Origin: Xanthobacteraceae bacterium
GTDB taxonomy: Bacteria; Pseudomonadota; Alphaproteobacteria; Rhizobiales; Xanthobacteraceae
Assembly: GCA_029239875.1 (NCBI GenBank)
Contig: JARBUD010000023.1
Location: 1 to 64,000 of the forward strand
Length of the DNA stretch: 64,000 nucleotides
Direction: 5' to 3'
In this document: piece by piece, positions 16,804-29,452 of the stretch
Layout: every line of letters begins with the position of its first letter
Position numbering within the stretch: position 1 is the stretch's first letter
Translations under genes and position numbers: made by a program
Notes under the pieces: model-generated
Database searches by the model: none
Seen by the model: the letters and a program-made list of their open reading frames with translations, nothing else
What the model was told of the DNA's origin: nothing

Positions 16804-17415
16804 ATGCGGATCTGTCGAAGCCTTCTGATTTTGGCGGGATTCTGGATCTGGGCGGATGCTGCGTCGGCTCAGCCCTACACTGACCCGACGATCGGGTTTT
16901 CGATCGTGAAGCCGTCTGACTGGTTTTTCATTGATGAGGGTGAAATTGAGCGGTCTCTGCAAATGCAGAAGCTGGACAATGAGGCACTGGAGGCTTTGAT
17001 CAAGAAAAGTGCCGACAAGCCGCTTGTCGCGCTGAGTAAGTTCAGGGAGCCGTATGACGACGCAAATCCAAGTGTGATCATCAATGTGCAACCTGCGGGT
17101 CCGTTCAAGGGCGCCGCCCCGGCGCATATCGCCAAGGCGATGACCGCGGTAATGACCAAGCTGTTGAGGGACGTGCGGCTGGAGGAATGTTCGGAAGACA
17201 CTAGTTTGTCGGGCCTTCCGGCGGCGTATTGCCAGTTCACTTATATATTTGTGACATCGGCTGGTGATTTCCCGAGCCGTACCCGGCTCTGGATCGTCAG
17301 GCGACAGGAGCATTTGTTCATCATCACGGGCTCCGCTCGACAGGACGAGCGCAACGGAACGCTGGCAGAGGTCAATGCCGTGATCCGCAACATCACGATC
17401 GACTTGCGCAGCTGA
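16804..17415 (+). CDS. Secreted hypothetical protein (PsbP/DcrB-like)
   Basis: A 203-aa protein with a signal peptide (MRICRSLLILAGFWIWADA, cleavage probably after ASA). The mature part opens with YTDPTIGFSIVKPSDW, a pattern common in PsbP/DcrB/DUF1795-type domains, and has two cysteines (LEECSED and AAYCQF) that could pair. GGGAGGG lies 4 bases before the ATG. GC is lower than in the neighbours, which may point to acquisition. The function is not known; an exported lipoprotein-like or envelope role is all I would claim. Confidence 0.65.
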   Translation: MRICRSLLILAGFWIWADAASAQPYTDPTIGFSIVKPSDWFFIDEGEIERSLQMQKLDNEALEALIKKSADKPLVALSKFREPYDDANPSVIINVQPAGPFKGAAPAHIAKAMTAVMTKLLRDVRLEECSEDTSLSGLPAAYCQFTYIFVTSAGDFPSRTRLWIVRRQEHLFIITGSARQDERNGTLAEVNAVIRNITIDLRS

Positions 17416-17526
17416 TCCGTCTGTTGGTAGCCATTTCCGACCGCATTTCCGGCAAAACCGGTTTCCACTTTGGCACCGCGTGCTCTAGGGTCCGCGCCCA
17501 TTCTTTGCAGGCCCGGAGGGGACATC

Positions 17527-19185
17527 ATGACGGCGACCGCCCAGGTCGAGGATATTGCAGCCGAACTGCATGAGCTGGCTTCGAATGCCAGCGCGTGGCC
17601 GTTCGAGGAGGCCCGCAAGATCGTCGAGCGCCTGAAGCGGAAACCGAAATCCGAGGTCCTTTTCGAGACCGGCTACGGCCCGTCGGGCCTGCCGCATATC
17701 GGCACCTTCGGCGAGGTGGCGCGCACCACCATGGTGCGCCACGCCTTCCGCGTGCTCACCGAGGACAAGATCCCGACGCGGCTGCTGTGCTTCTCCGACG
17801 ACATGGACGGCATGCGCAAGATTCCGGAGAACGTGCCGGATCCCGTTGCGCTGCGCCCCTATCTGCAGATGCCGCTGACCGCGGTGCCGAACCCGTTCGG
17901 CGGCAACTACGCCTCGTTCGGCGACCACAACAACGCGATGCTGCGGCGCTTCCTCGACACGTTCGGCTTCGACTACGAGTTCGCCAGCGCCACCGACTAC
18001 TACAAGTCCGGCAAGCTCGACGCGGTGCTGCTGAAGGCGGCGGAGAAGTACGACGCCATCATGGAAGTGATGCTGCCGACGCTCGGCGAGGAGCGGCAGG
18101 CGACCTATTCGCCCTTCCTGCCGATCTCGCCGACGAGCGGCCGCGTGCTCTACGTGCCGCTGAAGGAGGTGAACGCCAAGGCGGGTACCATCACCTTCAC
18201 CGACGAGGACGGGGTGGACAAGACCGTGCCGGTCACCGGCGGTCAGGTGAAGCTGCAGTGGAAGCCGGATTTCGGCGCCCGCTGGGCGGCGCTCGACGTC
18301 GATTTCGAGATGTTCGGCAAGGACCACCAGACCAACGCGCCGATTTATGACGCGATCTGCGAGATCCTCGGCGGCAAGGCGCCCGAGCACTACGTCTACG
18401 AGCTGTTCCTCGACGAGAACGGCCAGAAGATCTCCAAGTCAAAGGGCAACGGCCTGACCATCGACGAGTGGCTGACCTATGCCAGCCCGGAGAGCCTGGC
18501 GCTCTACATGTTCCAGTCGCCGCGCTCGGCCAAGAAGCTGCACTTCGACGTCATTCCGAAGGCGGTGGACGAGTATTTCAACTTCCTCGCCCGCTACCCG
18601 ACGCAGGACTGGAAGAACCGGCTCGGCAACCCGGTCTGGCACATCCACTCCGGCAACCCGCCGGTGGAGGAGCTGCCGGTGACCTTCGGGCTGATGCTGA
18701 AGCTCGCCTCGGCCTCCAACGCCGAGGACAAGTCGGTGCTGTGGCGCTTCATCCAGCGCTATGCGCCGGGCACCTCGCCGGCCACCCACCCGACCGTCGA
18801 CAAGCTCGCCGGCTATGCCGTGCGCTACTTCGTCGACCGGGTGAAGCCGCGGCGCGTCTTCCGCCTGCCCGACGAGGTGGAGGCCAAGGCGCTTGCCGCC
18901 CTCGACGCTGCGCTGGCGCCGCTCGACGGCTCGGACCGCGACGCGATCCAGAACGCCGTGCTCGATGTTGGCCGCGCCGAGCCGCGCTACCAGGATATGA
19001 AGCGCAAAGGGCCGGAAGGCGGACCGGGCGTGTCGTTCCTCTGGTTCAGCGCGCTCTACGAGCTGCTGCTGGGCGAGAAGGAAGGGCCGCGCTTCGGCTC
19101 CTTCGTCGCCGCCTACGGCATCCCGGAGACGCGCGCGCTCATCGCCCGTGCGCTGGCGGGCGAATTGGCGCAAGGCGCGGCATAA
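17527..19185 (+). CDS. lysS: Lysyl-tRNA synthetase, class I
   Basis: A 552-aa cytosolic enzyme that charges tRNA-Lys. It is a class I (Rossmann) enzyme: the HIGH motif reads PHIGTFGE and the KMSKS motif reads [20 protein letters not shown] and the helical C-terminal anticodon-binding part match LysRS-I. Alphaproteobacteria commonly use this archaeal-type enzyme in place of the class II LysS. A GGAGGGG site precedes the ATG at 17527. A GC hairpin follows the stop at once. Confidence 0.95.
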   Translation: MTATAQVEDIAAELHELASNASAWPFEEARKIVERLKRKPKSEVLFETGYGPSGLPHIGTFGEVARTTMVRHAFRVLTEDKIPTRLLCFSDDMDGMRKIPENVPDPVALRPYLQMPLTAVPNPFGGNYASFGDHNNAMLRRFLDTFGFDYEFASATDYYKSGKLDAVLLKAAEKYDAIMEVMLPTLGEERQATYSPFLPISPTSGRVLYVPLKEVNAKAGTITFTDEDGVDKTVPVTGGQVKLQWKPDFGARWAALDVDFEMFGKDHQTNAPIYDAICEILGGKAPEHYVYELFLDENGQKISKSKGNGLTIDEWLTYASPESLALYMFQSPRSAKKLHFDVIPKAVDEYFNFLARYPTQDWKNRLGNPVWHIHSGNPPVEELPVTFGLMLKLASASNAEDKSVLWRFIQRYAPGTSPATHPTVDKLAGYAVRYFVDRVKPRRVFRLPDEVEAKALAALDAALAPLDGSDRDAIQNAVLDVGRAEPRYQDMKRKGPEGGPGVSFLWFSALYELLLGEKEGPRFGSFVAAYGIPETRALIARALAGELAQGAA

Positions 19186-19188
19186 GAA

Positions 19189-19208
19189 GGCGCGGCTTAG
19201 GCCGCGCC
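19189..19208. terminator. Hairpin between converging lysS and TPP-enzyme genes
   Basis: GGCGCGGC-TTAG-GCCGCGCC is a perfect 8-bp stem with a 4-base loop, three bases after the lysS stop and just before the end of the converging gene. Neither side has a long T-run. It is probably a bidirectional terminator or transcript end. Confidence 0.7.
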
Positions 19209-19211
19209 GTC

Positions 19212-20903
19212 TCACCCCACCGAACGGTCGGCCAGCGCCTTCTCGCGCAGGGCGCTGAGCGTCGTGGTGGGGGTGATCGCTTCCGGGTCGAGCTTCACAT
19301 GCACCACCGCCGGCAAGCCGGCGGCGAAGGCCGCGTCGAGCGCGGGCACGAACTCCGCATCCGTTTCCACGGTCACCCCGAAGCCGCCGAAGGCGCGGGC
19401 ATAGGCGGCGAAATCCGGGTTCCTCAGCGCCGTGCCGTAGACGCGGGTAGGAAATTCGCGCTCCTGATGCATGCGGATGGTGCCGTACATGCCGTTGTCG
19501 ATCACCACGGCGACCACGGGAATGCCGTACTGCACGGCGGTGGCGAATTCCTGCCCCGTCATCAGGAAATCGCCGTCGCCGCAGACCGCGACCACGGTGC
19601 GTTCGGGATAAGCGCGCTTGGCCGCCACCGCCGCCGGGAAGCCATAGCCCATCGAGCCGGAGGTCGGCGCCAGCTGGGTGCCGAAGCTGCGGAAGCGGTG
19701 GAAGCGGTGCACCCAGGTGGCGAAGTTGCCGGCGCCGTTGCAGATGGTTGTGTCCTCCGGCAGCGCGCGCAGATAGCGCACGAGCGTCGCCATCTGCACC
19801 GGACCGGGGTTCGAGGGCGGCTCCTCGCTCCAGGCGAGATAGTCGTCGTGTACCGCCTGGCGCCAGTCGTCCCAGGGGACGACATGCGGCGGCTGCACGC
19901 CTTCCAGCGCCGCGGCGAAGGCGGCGCTGGAAGCGTTGATCGCCAGCGTCGGCTGGTAGACGCGGCCGAGCTCGTCGGCCTCGGCATGGACATGCACGAA
20001 GGGCACGCCCGGATCGGGGATGGGAAACAGGCTGTAGCCCTGCGAGGGCACCTCGCCGAGCCGCCCGCCGGCGACGATGACGAGGTCGGCCACCTTCAGC
20101 CGGGCGACCAGCTTCGGGTTGATGCCGAGCCCGACATCGCCGGCATAGCAGGGATGGTCGGCGGGAAAGAGCATCTGCCGGCGGAAGCTGACGGCGACCG
20201 GGAGGTCGCAACGCTCGGCGAAGCGCACGAGGGCGGCGACCGCCTTCGGGTTCCAGCGGGTGCCGCCGACGATCATGATCGGGCGTTCCGCCTCCCAGAG
20301 CAGCTTCTGCAGCCGCATCATGTCGGTGAGGCCCGGCCAGGTCTCGGCGGGCTCGACCGACGGCGCGTCCGGGACGTCGGCATATTCGCTCAGCACGTCC
20401 TCCGGCAGGGCAATCACCACCGGGCCGGGCCGGCCCTGCATGGCGACGCGGAAGGCGCGAGCGATGATCTCCGGGATGCGCGCGGCCTCGTCGATCTCCA
20501 CCGCCCATTTCGCCAGCGTGCCGAACACGGCGCGGTAGTCGACCTCCTGGAACGCCTCGCGCCCGCGCATGGAGCGGGCGATCTGGCCGACGAACAGGAT
20601 CATCGGCGTCGAATCTTGCTGGGCGATGTGCACGCCGGCGCTGGCATTGGTCGCCCCCGGCCCGCGGGTGACGAAGCAGATGCCCGGCCGTCCGGTAAGT
20701 TTGCCCGACGCCTCCGCCATCATCGCCGCGCCGCCTTCCTGCCGGCAGACGACGAAGTCGACCTCGGTGTCCGAGAGCGCGTCGAGCACGTCGAGATAGC
20801 TCTCGCCCGGCACGCCGAAGGCGCGGGTGACGCCGTTGGCGAGGAGGGCGTCGACGAGGAGATGGGCGCCGGTGCGGGCGGTGGGGGAATGGGCAGCGTT
20901 CAT
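19212..20903 (-). CDS. Thiamine-pyrophosphate enzyme, acetolactate synthase-like
   Basis: A 563-aa protein of the acetolactate synthase / benzoylformate decarboxylase superfamily. The N-terminal domain has FGVPGESYLDVL and the cofactor-activating glutamate in CRQEGGAA, a central domain follows, and the C-terminal TPP-binding motif runs from GDGDFLMTGQE to IDNGMYGTI. No regulatory subunit gene (ilvN) is adjacent, and the gene stands alone, so a catabolic or specialised role is more likely than branched-chain amino acid synthesis. Substrate unknown. ATG start at 20903. Confidence 0.8.
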   Translation of the reverse strand: MNAAHSPTARTGAHLLVDALLANGVTRAFGVPGESYLDVLDALSDTEVDFVVCRQEGGAAMMAEASGKLTGRPGICFVTRGPGATNASAGVHIAQQDSTPMILFVGQIARSMRGREAFQEVDYRAVFGTLAKWAVEIDEAARIPEIIARAFRVAMQGRPGPVVIALPEDVLSEYADVPDAPSVEPAETWPGLTDMMRLQKLLWEAERPIMIVGGTRWNPKAVAALVRFAERCDLPVAVSFRRQMLFPADHPCYAGDVGLGINPKLVARLKVADLVIVAGGRLGEVPSQGYSLFPIPDPGVPFVHVHAEADELGRVYQPTLAINASSAAFAAALEGVQPPHVVPWDDWRQAVHDDYLAWSEEPPSNPGPVQMATLVRYLRALPEDTTICNGAGNFATWVHRFHRFRSFGTQLAPTSGSMGYGFPAAVAAKRAYPERTVVAVCGDGDFLMTGQEFATAVQYGIPVVAVVIDNGMYGTIRMHQEREFPTRVYGTALRNPDFAAYARAFGGFGVTVETDAEFVPALDAAFAAGLPAVVHVKLDPEAITPTTTLSALREKALADRSVG

Positions 20904-20979
20904 GATGACAACTCGACGCGGAGGAGGCCGGCACTCTAGAGCGCCGCGCCGAACGGTGCGAGTGGACCTTTCGCCGATC

Positions 20980-21459
20980 TCAGACGAAGCCGATCCAGCG
21001 GCCGGCCACCAGCGCGGCGAGCCAGAGCAGTACCGAAGCTACCGCCGATGCCCGCACCCCAGCGCTGACCGGAGCGCCGGCAAGCGCGCGCGCATAGGCC
21101 GGATTGGCGTGCTGCACCATGACGTTGGCGAGCGCCAGGGCGACCAGGCCGAGCTTGATCAGGAACGCCGGGTTGCCGAGATATTCGCGCGGCTGGACGG
21201 TAAACAGCCAGAAGCCCGTGGTGAGCGCCAGCGCCACGCCACAGGCGGCGACGCGCGCATTGAGCGGGCCGAGCACGGTGAGCGGCACGCTGCGCAGCCC
21301 GCCGAGCAGCCTGAAATCCAGCACCAGGATCGAGCCGAGCAGCAGCGCGATGCCGAGCACATGCATTGCGTTGATGAGGAGATACGCCGTGCCAGAGCTC
21401 TGCAGCCAGCGGGCGCCGGGCCAGCTTCCGAGCAAGGCGACGAGGCCGGCCAGATCCAT
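20980..21459 (-). CDS. Four-helix integral membrane protein (DUF2214/DUF6644-like)
   Basis: A 159-aa hydrophobic protein with about four membrane segments (about 20-48, 62-87, 97-117 and 132-155). An INAMHVLGIALLLGSILVLD segment carrying a histidine resembles small haem-associated or DUF2214-type membrane proteins. It follows the DUF6152-like gene by 15 bp on the same strand, so the two are probably one operon. Function unknown. Confidence 0.6.
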   Translation of the reverse strand: MDLAGLVALLGSWPGARWLQSSGTAYLLINAMHVLGIALLLGSILVLDFRLLGGLRSVPLTVLGPLNARVAACGVALALTTGFWLFTVQPREYLGNPAFLIKLGLVALALANVMVQHANPAYARALAGAPVSAGVRASAVASVLLWLAALVAGRWIGFV

Positions 21460-21474
21460 TGGCGGTGGCGGTGG

Positions 21475-21870
21475 TCAGTTGGTGATCCGCTCCGGGTACA
21501 TGTCGTAATTCTTGCCGGCGAGGGTGATGCGCACCGCCTTCATGTGCGGCTTGGTGGAATCGCGGTTGCGGTTGCCAAGCACGGTGACGGCGTCGCCCGG
21601 TTTCGCCGTGTCGCCGGTGAAGCCGGAATCGGCGGTCTGGCGCGGATTGCCGAGATCGACCTGCCAGAGCACGCCGTCCTTGGCGGTGACGTGCAGCACC
21701 GGGTGCGGCGGCGCCATGGAGATGGTCTTGATGGTGCCCTGAAGCGTCATCTGCTCGGACTCGGCCCAGCTCCAGCCATGATGCGCCAGCGCCGGTGCGG
21801 CGAGGGCCAGCACGCCGGCGAGGGCGGCGGCGGAGAGATGAAGAGAAGGGAGGCGGATCGCGGTCGACAT
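21475..21870 (-). CDS. Exported DUF6152-like protein
   Basis: A 131-aa protein with a signal peptide (residues 1-28, ending APALAHH) and a small OB-like domain that begins HHGWSWAES and has LQGTIKTISMAPPHPVLHV and KPGDAVTVLGNRNRD. This is the usual look of DUF6152 periplasmic proteins, often paired with a small membrane protein as here. AGGAG lies 6 bases before ATG 21870. Function unknown. Confidence 0.65.
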   Translation of the reverse strand: MSTAIRLPSLHLSAAALAGVLALAAPALAHHGWSWAESEQMTLQGTIKTISMAPPHPVLHVTAKDGVLWQVDLGNPRQTADSGFTGDTAKPGDAVTVLGNRNRDSTKPHMKAVRITLAGKNYDMYPERITN

Positions 21871-21975
21871 GGGAGGCTCCTGTCGTTGCGGAAGTCGCCT
21901 CACACTAGGACGCGGGCATGCGACAGGGCGAGCTATCCCCGCGCCACATCTTTGACAGCGCCATCCTTTAATCGC

Positions 21976-22066
21976 CGTCATCCCGGCCGCAGCGAAGCGG
22001 AGAGCCGGGATCGCTCTCCATTCTGGATGCGATCCTGGATCGGCCTTTCGGCCGCCCGGGATGACG
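21976..22066. repeat. Intergenic palindromic repeat, family A, copy 1
   Basis: A 91-bp element with inverted termini CGTCATCCCGG / CCGGGATGACG and internal palindromes. A homologous copy lies in the opposite orientation at 48968-49057. It sits just beyond the gyrB stop and could fold into a transcript-ending hairpin. Confidence 0.85.
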
Positions 22067-22087
22067 AATAGTGCGAACGATTAAGCC

Positions 22088-24583
<2,496 letters not shown>

Positions 24584-25198
24584 TTATTTCGTGGCCACCA
24601 GAACGGCGGCGCCGGCCATCGCCGTGCCGCAGGTCCGGTTGATCAACCTTATGCCGCGCGGGCTGGCGGCAAGGCGTCGCGCCCGGTGGGCCAGCGCCAC
24701 ATAGCTGCCGAACACGACCGTCAGCACCACCGTGATGACACCGCAGAGCTCGGCAAAGCCCAGCATCGTCAAATGGTTGAGGTCGACGATGCTCGGCAGA
24801 AGAGCGAGGTAGAAGGCCATCGCCTTCGGGTTGCCCAGCGTCATCCCCAGCCCGGTGAGGAACAGGCCGGCGCGCGAATCCGCCTCGCGGATCGGCATCG
24901 CTTCCGCCGGCTGCGCCGGCGCCGTCCACAGCTGCCAGGCGAGATAGATCAGATAGGCAGCCGCAGCCAGTCTCACAAGGAAGAACAGGGAGCCCAGCGT
25001 GACGGTAAGCGCCGCGAGGCCGAGCGCCGCGGCGGCGAGCCACACCATGTCGCCGAGCACGATGCCGGCGACGAGAAGCGCGGCCCCCTTGCGCCCGCGC
25101 ACCAGTGTGCGGGCGACGAGCGCGATGACGCTCGGTCCCGGCGAGGCGGCGGCCAGCCCAAGCGCGGCGGCGAAGACGATGAGGTCGAGAATACCCAT
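24584..25198 (-). CDS. LysE/RhtB-family amino-acid exporter
   Basis: A 204-aa membrane protein with about six segments. The N-terminal FAAALGLAAASPGPSVIALV is the LysE/RhtB signature, and GLGMTLGNPKAMAFYLALLP is the second conserved motif. Family members export amino acids or derivatives. The ATG at 25198 follows GAGAGGGG; a longer frame to 25255 is open but less likely. It lies between recF and gyrB on the same strand. Confidence 0.85.
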   Translation of the reverse strand: MGILDLIVFAAALGLAAASPGPSVIALVARTLVRGRKGAALLVAGIVLGDMVWLAAAALGLAALTVTLGSLFFLVRLAAAAYLIYLAWQLWTAPAQPAEAMPIREADSRAGLFLTGLGMTLGNPKAMAFYLALLPSIVDLNHLTMLGFAELCGVITVVLTVVFGSYVALAHRARRLAASPRGIRLINRTCGTAMAGAAVLVATK

Positions 25199-25280
25199 GC
25201 CCCTCTCGTGCGCGTGCGCACGCGCGAGGTCAAGTGCTGCTTTGCACGAATGCATCCTCGGAGCCTGACCGAAGAAGCCT

Positions 25281-25388
25281 CCTCATCCTGAGGTGCCGCC
25301 GGAGGCGGCCTCGAAGGATGCTCGAGAGCGCGCGCCCGGCTGAGCGTCCTACGAGGCTTGCCCGGTGGCCAAGCACCTCAGGATGAGG
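25281..25388. repeat. Intergenic palindromic repeat, family B, copy 1
   Basis: A 108-bp element bounded by CCTCATCCTGAGGTGC and GCACCTCAGGATGAGG, with an inner GCCGCC...GGCGGC hairpin and a CTCGAAGGATG core. Related copies lie at 33422-33529 and 45032-45133, and split halves at 48842-48953. This copy lies between recF and the lysE-type gene. Confidence 0.85.
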
Positions 25389-25426
25389 TCGATCCTCGCG
25401 GAAATCGGAATTCTAGGGTCGGAGCC

Positions 25427-26605
25427 TCAGGATGCGGAGTTTGTAGGCTCCGGCGCGATCTGTCCCGGCCGCACCTCGAAACGCTCGGCCCGCGCGCCCA
25501 GCGCTGCGAAGGCGGAAGGATCGGCACCAGTCATCCAGACCTGCGAGCCGAGAGCGTCCAACGCCTCGAACAGAGCGGCACGGCGGGCGGGGTCGAGATA
25601 GGCGACGACGTCGTCGAGCAGCATCACCGGCGCCATGCCGGCCATCTCGCCGACGAGCCGGGCATGGGCGAGCGCGAGGCCGATCAGCAGCGCCTTCTGC
25701 TCGCCAGTGGAGCCTTGAGCGGCCGGGATGGCCTTTGGCCCGTGACCGACGAGCAGGTCGGTGAGGTGAGGCCCCTCCAGCGTGCGGCCGGCGGCGCGGT
25801 CGCGCGGGCGAGCGGCGCGCAAGGCGAGGCGGTACTGGTCCTCGACCACGGTCGCCGGCTCGCGGGCCAGGGCGCGCTCCACCTCGCCCTCCAGTGCCAC
25901 GCTGGCCCAGGGGAAGAGCGAGGCGTCGTCACGGCTTTGCGCGATGTTGGCGGCGAGGCGGCGCACGGTCTCCAGCCGCGCGGCGGCGACGGCGATGGCG
26001 AGGTCGGCGAGTTCGTGCTCGACCGCGTCGAGATAGCGCGGGTCGGTCGCGACGTCCTCCAGCAGCCGATTGCGCGAGCGCAGCGCCCGCTCCAGCGCGT
26101 TCACGCGCGCGCCGTGCTCGGCGTCGACCGCCAGCACCAGCCGGTCGAGGAAGCGCCGGCGCTCGGAAGGCGGGCCGGTGAACAGCCCGTCCATATCGGG
26201 GGTGAGCCAGACCACGCGCAGATGGTCGGCGAAGGCGGCGGCCGAGCCGACTGGCTCGCCGTCGATGCGGCAGCGGCGCGAGCGCGCCTCGCCGGCGTCG
26301 GCCTCGAGCCCGGTGCCCAGTGTCACCTCGCCATAGGCCCCGTCGACCACGGCGGACACCGCCCATCCCGACGCCTGCGTGCCACCCGGTCCGCGCGCGG
26401 CGAACTGGTCGAGCGAGGCCCGGCGCAGGCCCCGGCCGGGCGCCAGCAGCGAGATGGCTTCCAAGAGGTTGGTCTTGCCGACGCCGTTCGGGCCAACCAG
26501 CACCACCGGGCCGTCGCCGGCCCGGATATCGGCATGATGGTAACTGCGGAAATCCGTCAGCCGCAGGCGGGTGATGCGAGCCGAAGATGTCGTGTTCGCG
26601 CTCAC
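25427..26605 (-). CDS. recF: DNA replication and repair protein RecF
   Basis: A 392-aa SMC-like ATPase that helps load RecA at gaps. Walker A is GPNGVGKTN (near residue 40), with LRLTDFRSY before it. The ABC-type signature region lies around GSTGEQKALLIGLALAHA and Walker B is MLLDDVVAYLD. GTG start at 26605 overlaps the dnaN stop by 4 bp (GTGA), so translation is probably coupled. Confidence 0.95.
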   Translation of the reverse strand: MSANTTSSARITRLRLTDFRSYHHADIRAGDGPVVLVGPNGVGKTNLLEAISLLAPGRGLRRASLDQFAARGPGGTQASGWAVSAVVDGAYGEVTLGTGLEADAGEARSRRCRIDGEPVGSAAAFADHLRVVWLTPDMDGLFTGPPSERRRFLDRLVLAVDAEHGARVNALERALRSRNRLLEDVATDPRYLDAVEHELADLAIAVAAARLETVRRLAANIAQSRDDASLFPWASVALEGEVERALAREPATVVEDQYRLALRAARPRDRAAGRTLEGPHLTDLLVGHGPKAIPAAQGSTGEQKALLIGLALAHARLVGEMAGMAPVMLLDDVVAYLDPARRAALFEALDALGSQVWMTGADPSAFAALGARAERFEVRPGQIAPEPTNSAS

Positions 26606-27717
26606 ACGCGCATCGGCATCAGCACATAGAGCGCGCCGCGCTTCTCCGGGTCCTGCACCAGCGTGGGCGAGCCCGGATCGGCGAGCTTCAGCTCGGCCGT
26701 GCCGCCTTCGATCTGCGAGGTGATGTCGAGCAAATAGCGGCTGTTGAAGCCGATATCGATCGGCTCGGCGGCGTACTCGACCTCGATCTCCTCGGTCGCG
26801 CTGCCCGAATCCGGGTTGGTGACCGAGAGGGTCAGCTTGCCGTCAGCGATGGAGAGCTTCACCGCCCGGCCGCGCTCGCTCGCCACGGTCGACACGCGGT
26901 CGACGGCGGAGGCGAAGTCGGCCTTGTCCACCACCAGCGTCTTGTCGTTGCCGAGCGGGATGACGCGGCCATAGTCGGGGAAGGTGCCGTCGATCAGCTT
27001 CGAGGTCAGCACCACGCGGTCGAGCGAGACGCGGATCTTGGCAGTGGAGAGCTCCACCGTCACCTCGGCCTCGGCGTCTTCGGCGAGGCGCTGGATCTCG
27101 GCGACCGCCTTGCGGGGCACGATGACGCCCGGCATGCCCGTCGCGCCCGCCGGAGAGGTGGTCTGCGCCTGGGCGAGGCGGTGGCCGTCGGTCGCGACCG
27201 CGCGCAGCACCGGGCCGCCGGCATCGGCGACGTGCAGATAGATGCCGTTGAGATAATAGCGCGTCTCTTCGGTCGAGATGGCGAACTGGGTCTTGTCGAC
27301 CAGGCGCTTCAGCTCCCCGGCGGCCAGGGTGAAGCGGTGCGTCATCTCGCCGGCGGCCAGATCGGGAAACTCGGTCTCCGGCAGCGTCTGCAGCGCGAAG
27401 CGCGAGCGCCCGGCGCGCACGGTCAGCGTGCCGCGGTCGCCGGAGGTCTCGATCTGCACCTGCGCACCTTCGGGCAGCTTGCGCACGATGTCGTAGATGG
27501 TGTGCGCCGGCACGGTGGTGGCGCCTTCCTGGCCCACTTCCGCGGCGATTGTCTCGACGATCTCGATGTCGAGGTCGGTGGCGCGCAAAGCAAGCCCGCG
27601 CGCATCGGTGCGCATCAGCACGTTCGCGAGGATCGGTATGGTGTTGCGCCGCTCGACGACACGATGGACGTGGGCCAGAGACTTGAGCAACTCGGCCCGC
27701 TCGACGGTGACCTTCAT
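26602..27717 (-). CDS. dnaN: DNA polymerase III beta subunit (sliding clamp)
   Basis: A 371-aa clamp protein that starts MKVTVERAELLKSL, with VVERRNTIPILANVLM. It forms the processivity ring for the replicative polymerase. The C-terminus YVLMPMRV is the conserved clamp end. ATG 27717 is chosen over the longer open frame because it matches the conserved N-terminus. It lies 223 bp after dnaA and overlaps recF by 4 bp. Confidence 0.97.
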   Translation of the reverse strand: MKVTVERAELLKSLAHVHRVVERRNTIPILANVLMRTDARGLALRATDLDIEIVETIAAEVGQEGATTVPAHTIYDIVRKLPEGAQVQIETSGDRGTLTVRAGRSRFALQTLPETEFPDLAAGEMTHRFTLAAGELKRLVDKTQFAISTEETRYYLNGIYLHVADAGGPVLRAVATDGHRLAQAQTTSPAGATGMPGVIVPRKAVAEIQRLAEDAEAEVTVELSTAKIRVSLDRVVLTSKLIDGTFPDYGRVIPLGNDKTLVVDKADFASAVDRVSTVASERGRAVKLSIADGKLTLSVTNPDSGSATEEIEVEYAAEPIDIGFNSRYLLDITSQIEGGTAELKLADPGSPTLVQDPEKRGALYVLMPMRV

Positions 27718-27940
27718 GGCCGCGACACCCGTGGCTTTAGAAAAAGGGGAACGCGCACGGAGCGCGGCTGGCGCGGGCGCGGCCCGGCAACGCGCCCCGG
27801 GCGGGCGGCGCGGGCGCGCCGCCGGGGGCGTCGACATTGCCGTCAGCGCTGCTGCAACGCAAGCGCCGCACGGGGAGATGCGCCGAATTAGTGGGGAAAT
27901 CTGCGGTGATTGCGGGGAAGACGGCGCTGGGCGCCGCCTC

Positions 27941-29452
27941 TCACTCGTCGCTGACGAGCCGCTTCAGCGTCTCGACCTCTTCGGCGAGCGCCCGGTCGGT
28001 GCCGACGAGGCCGTCGATCTTGCGCACGGCGTGCAACACGGTGGTGTGGTCGCGCCCGCCGAAGCGCCGGCCGATCTCCGGCAGGGAGCGCAGGGTCAGC
28101 GTCTTGGCGAGGTACATCGCGATCTGGCGCGGTTTCACCACGTTTGCGGTGCGGCGCTGCGAGAGGATGTCGGCGCGGCTGACATTGTAGTGCTTGGCGA
28201 CGATGCGCAGGATGTCGTCCACCCGCACGCGCTTGGGCTCGCCCGAGCGCACGAGGTCGCGCACCGCGGTCTCGGCCATCTCCAGCGTGATCGCGCGGGA
28301 GGTGAGCTGGTTGTGCGCCAGCAGGCGGTTGAGCGCACCGTCGAGGTCGCGTCCGTTCTGCCCGCAATGGCGGGCGATGAAGGACAAAACGTCGCCGGGC
28401 ACGTTGAAGCCGGGATGCTGCTGGCCGAGCATGGCGACGCGGGCCGCCAGGATCTCAAGCTTCAGTTCCTCGTCGAGCGGGGCGATCTCCACCACCAGGC
28501 CGCCGGCGAGGCGCGAGCGCACGCGCTCCTCCAGTGCGTCGAGCTCGGCCGGCGGACGGTCGGCGGCGATCACGACCTGGCGGCCGGAATCCATCAGCGC
28601 GTTGAGGGTGTGGCAGAATTCCTGCTGCACGCTCTTGCCCTGCAGGAACTGCAGGTCGTCGATCACCAGCGTGTCGATGCCGCGCAGCTGCTCCTTGAAG
28701 GCGAGCGCCGACTGGCTCTTCAGCGCGGCGACGAAGCCGTACATGAAGCGCTCGGCGGTCAGGTAGACGACGCGGCGGCCCTTGTCGGCGCCGGCGGCGG
28801 CAATGGCCTGCAGCAGGTGCGTCTTGCCGAGGCCGACGGCGGCATGGAGATAAAGCGGGTTGAACACCGGGCCGCTGCCGGCCGGCGCGCTCGCCACCTT
28901 CTGCGCCGCCGCATGGGCGAGGCGGTTGGACTCGCCGAGCCGGTAGGTGGCGAAGGTCAGGCGCGGGTCGAGCGGCGAGCCGTTGCCCACCTCCGCCGAA
29001 TTGGCGGCAACAGCCATAGCAGCGGCCGGCTCGGCGACGGCAACGCGGACGGCCGGCGTCACGGTGCGGATGGTCGCAGAGCCGGCGCCGGGGGCGCGCA
29101 GCACGGCGGTGCGCACGATCAGCTCGACGCGGCCGGCCGAGGCTTCTTCCTGCCAGAGCACGGAGAGGCGGTCGATATAATGCTGCTGGATCCAGGTCTT
29201 GAGGAAGCGCGTCGGCACGGAGAGCCGCACGAGGCCGCCTTGGACGCCGTCGAGCTCGAGGCGCGGGAACCAGCTGGAATAGACTTCCTCGCCGATCTCC
29301 GCCCGCAGCCGCCGGCGAACCCGGTCCCAGGCTTCGCGGGTATGATTTGCCTCGCGGGCGTCACTGTCCTTGCCGGCGCGTGCCGCTGCGCTGGAGGCCG
29401 GACCGGAGAAATGGGCCTGGCCTGAGGGTTCGATACCATCGGACTTGAACAT
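27941..29452 (-). CDS. dnaA: Chromosomal replication initiator DnaA
   Basis: A 503-aa initiator. Domain I carries WDRVRRRL and SSWFPRLEL. The AAA+ domain has Walker [13 protein letters not shown], Walker [10 protein letters not shown] and the sensor region [11 protein letters not shown]. The C-terminal DNA-binding domain has the DnaA signature [15 protein letters not shown]. The start at ATG 29452 (GGAG 5-6 bases upstream) gives a normal length; the frame stays open to 29590. It is followed by dnaN, recF and gyrB. Confidence 0.96.
   Translation of the reverse strand: MFKSDGIEPSGQAHFSGPASSAAARAGKDSDAREANHTREAWDRVRRRLRAEIGEEVYSSWFPRLELDGVQGGLVRLSVPTRFLKTWIQQHYIDRLSVLWQEEASAGRVELIVRTAVLRAPGAGSATIRTVTPAVRVAVAEPAAAMAVAANSAEVGNGSPLDPRLTFATYRLGESNRLAHAAAQKVASAPAGSGPVFNPLYLHAAVGLGKTHLLQAIAAAGADKGRRVVYLTAERFMYGFVAALKSQSALAFKEQLRGIDTLVIDDLQFLQGKSVQQEFCHTLNALMDSGRQVVIAADRPPAELDALEERVRSRLAGGLVVEIAPLDEELKLEILAARVAMLGQQHPGFNVPGDVLSFIARHCGQNGRDLDGALNRLLAHNQLTSRAITLEMAETAVRDLVRSGEPKRVRVDDILRIVAKHYNVSRADILSQRRTANVVKPRQIAMYLAKTLTLRSLPEIGRRFGGRDHTTVLHAVRKIDGLVGTDRALAEEVETLKRLVSDE

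Noticed and set aside
19212-20903. Biosynthetic acetolactate synthase large subunit (ilvB)
   Set aside because: No ilvN or ilvC neighbour. A specialised TPP enzyme of the same superfamily fits equally well, so no gene symbol is given.
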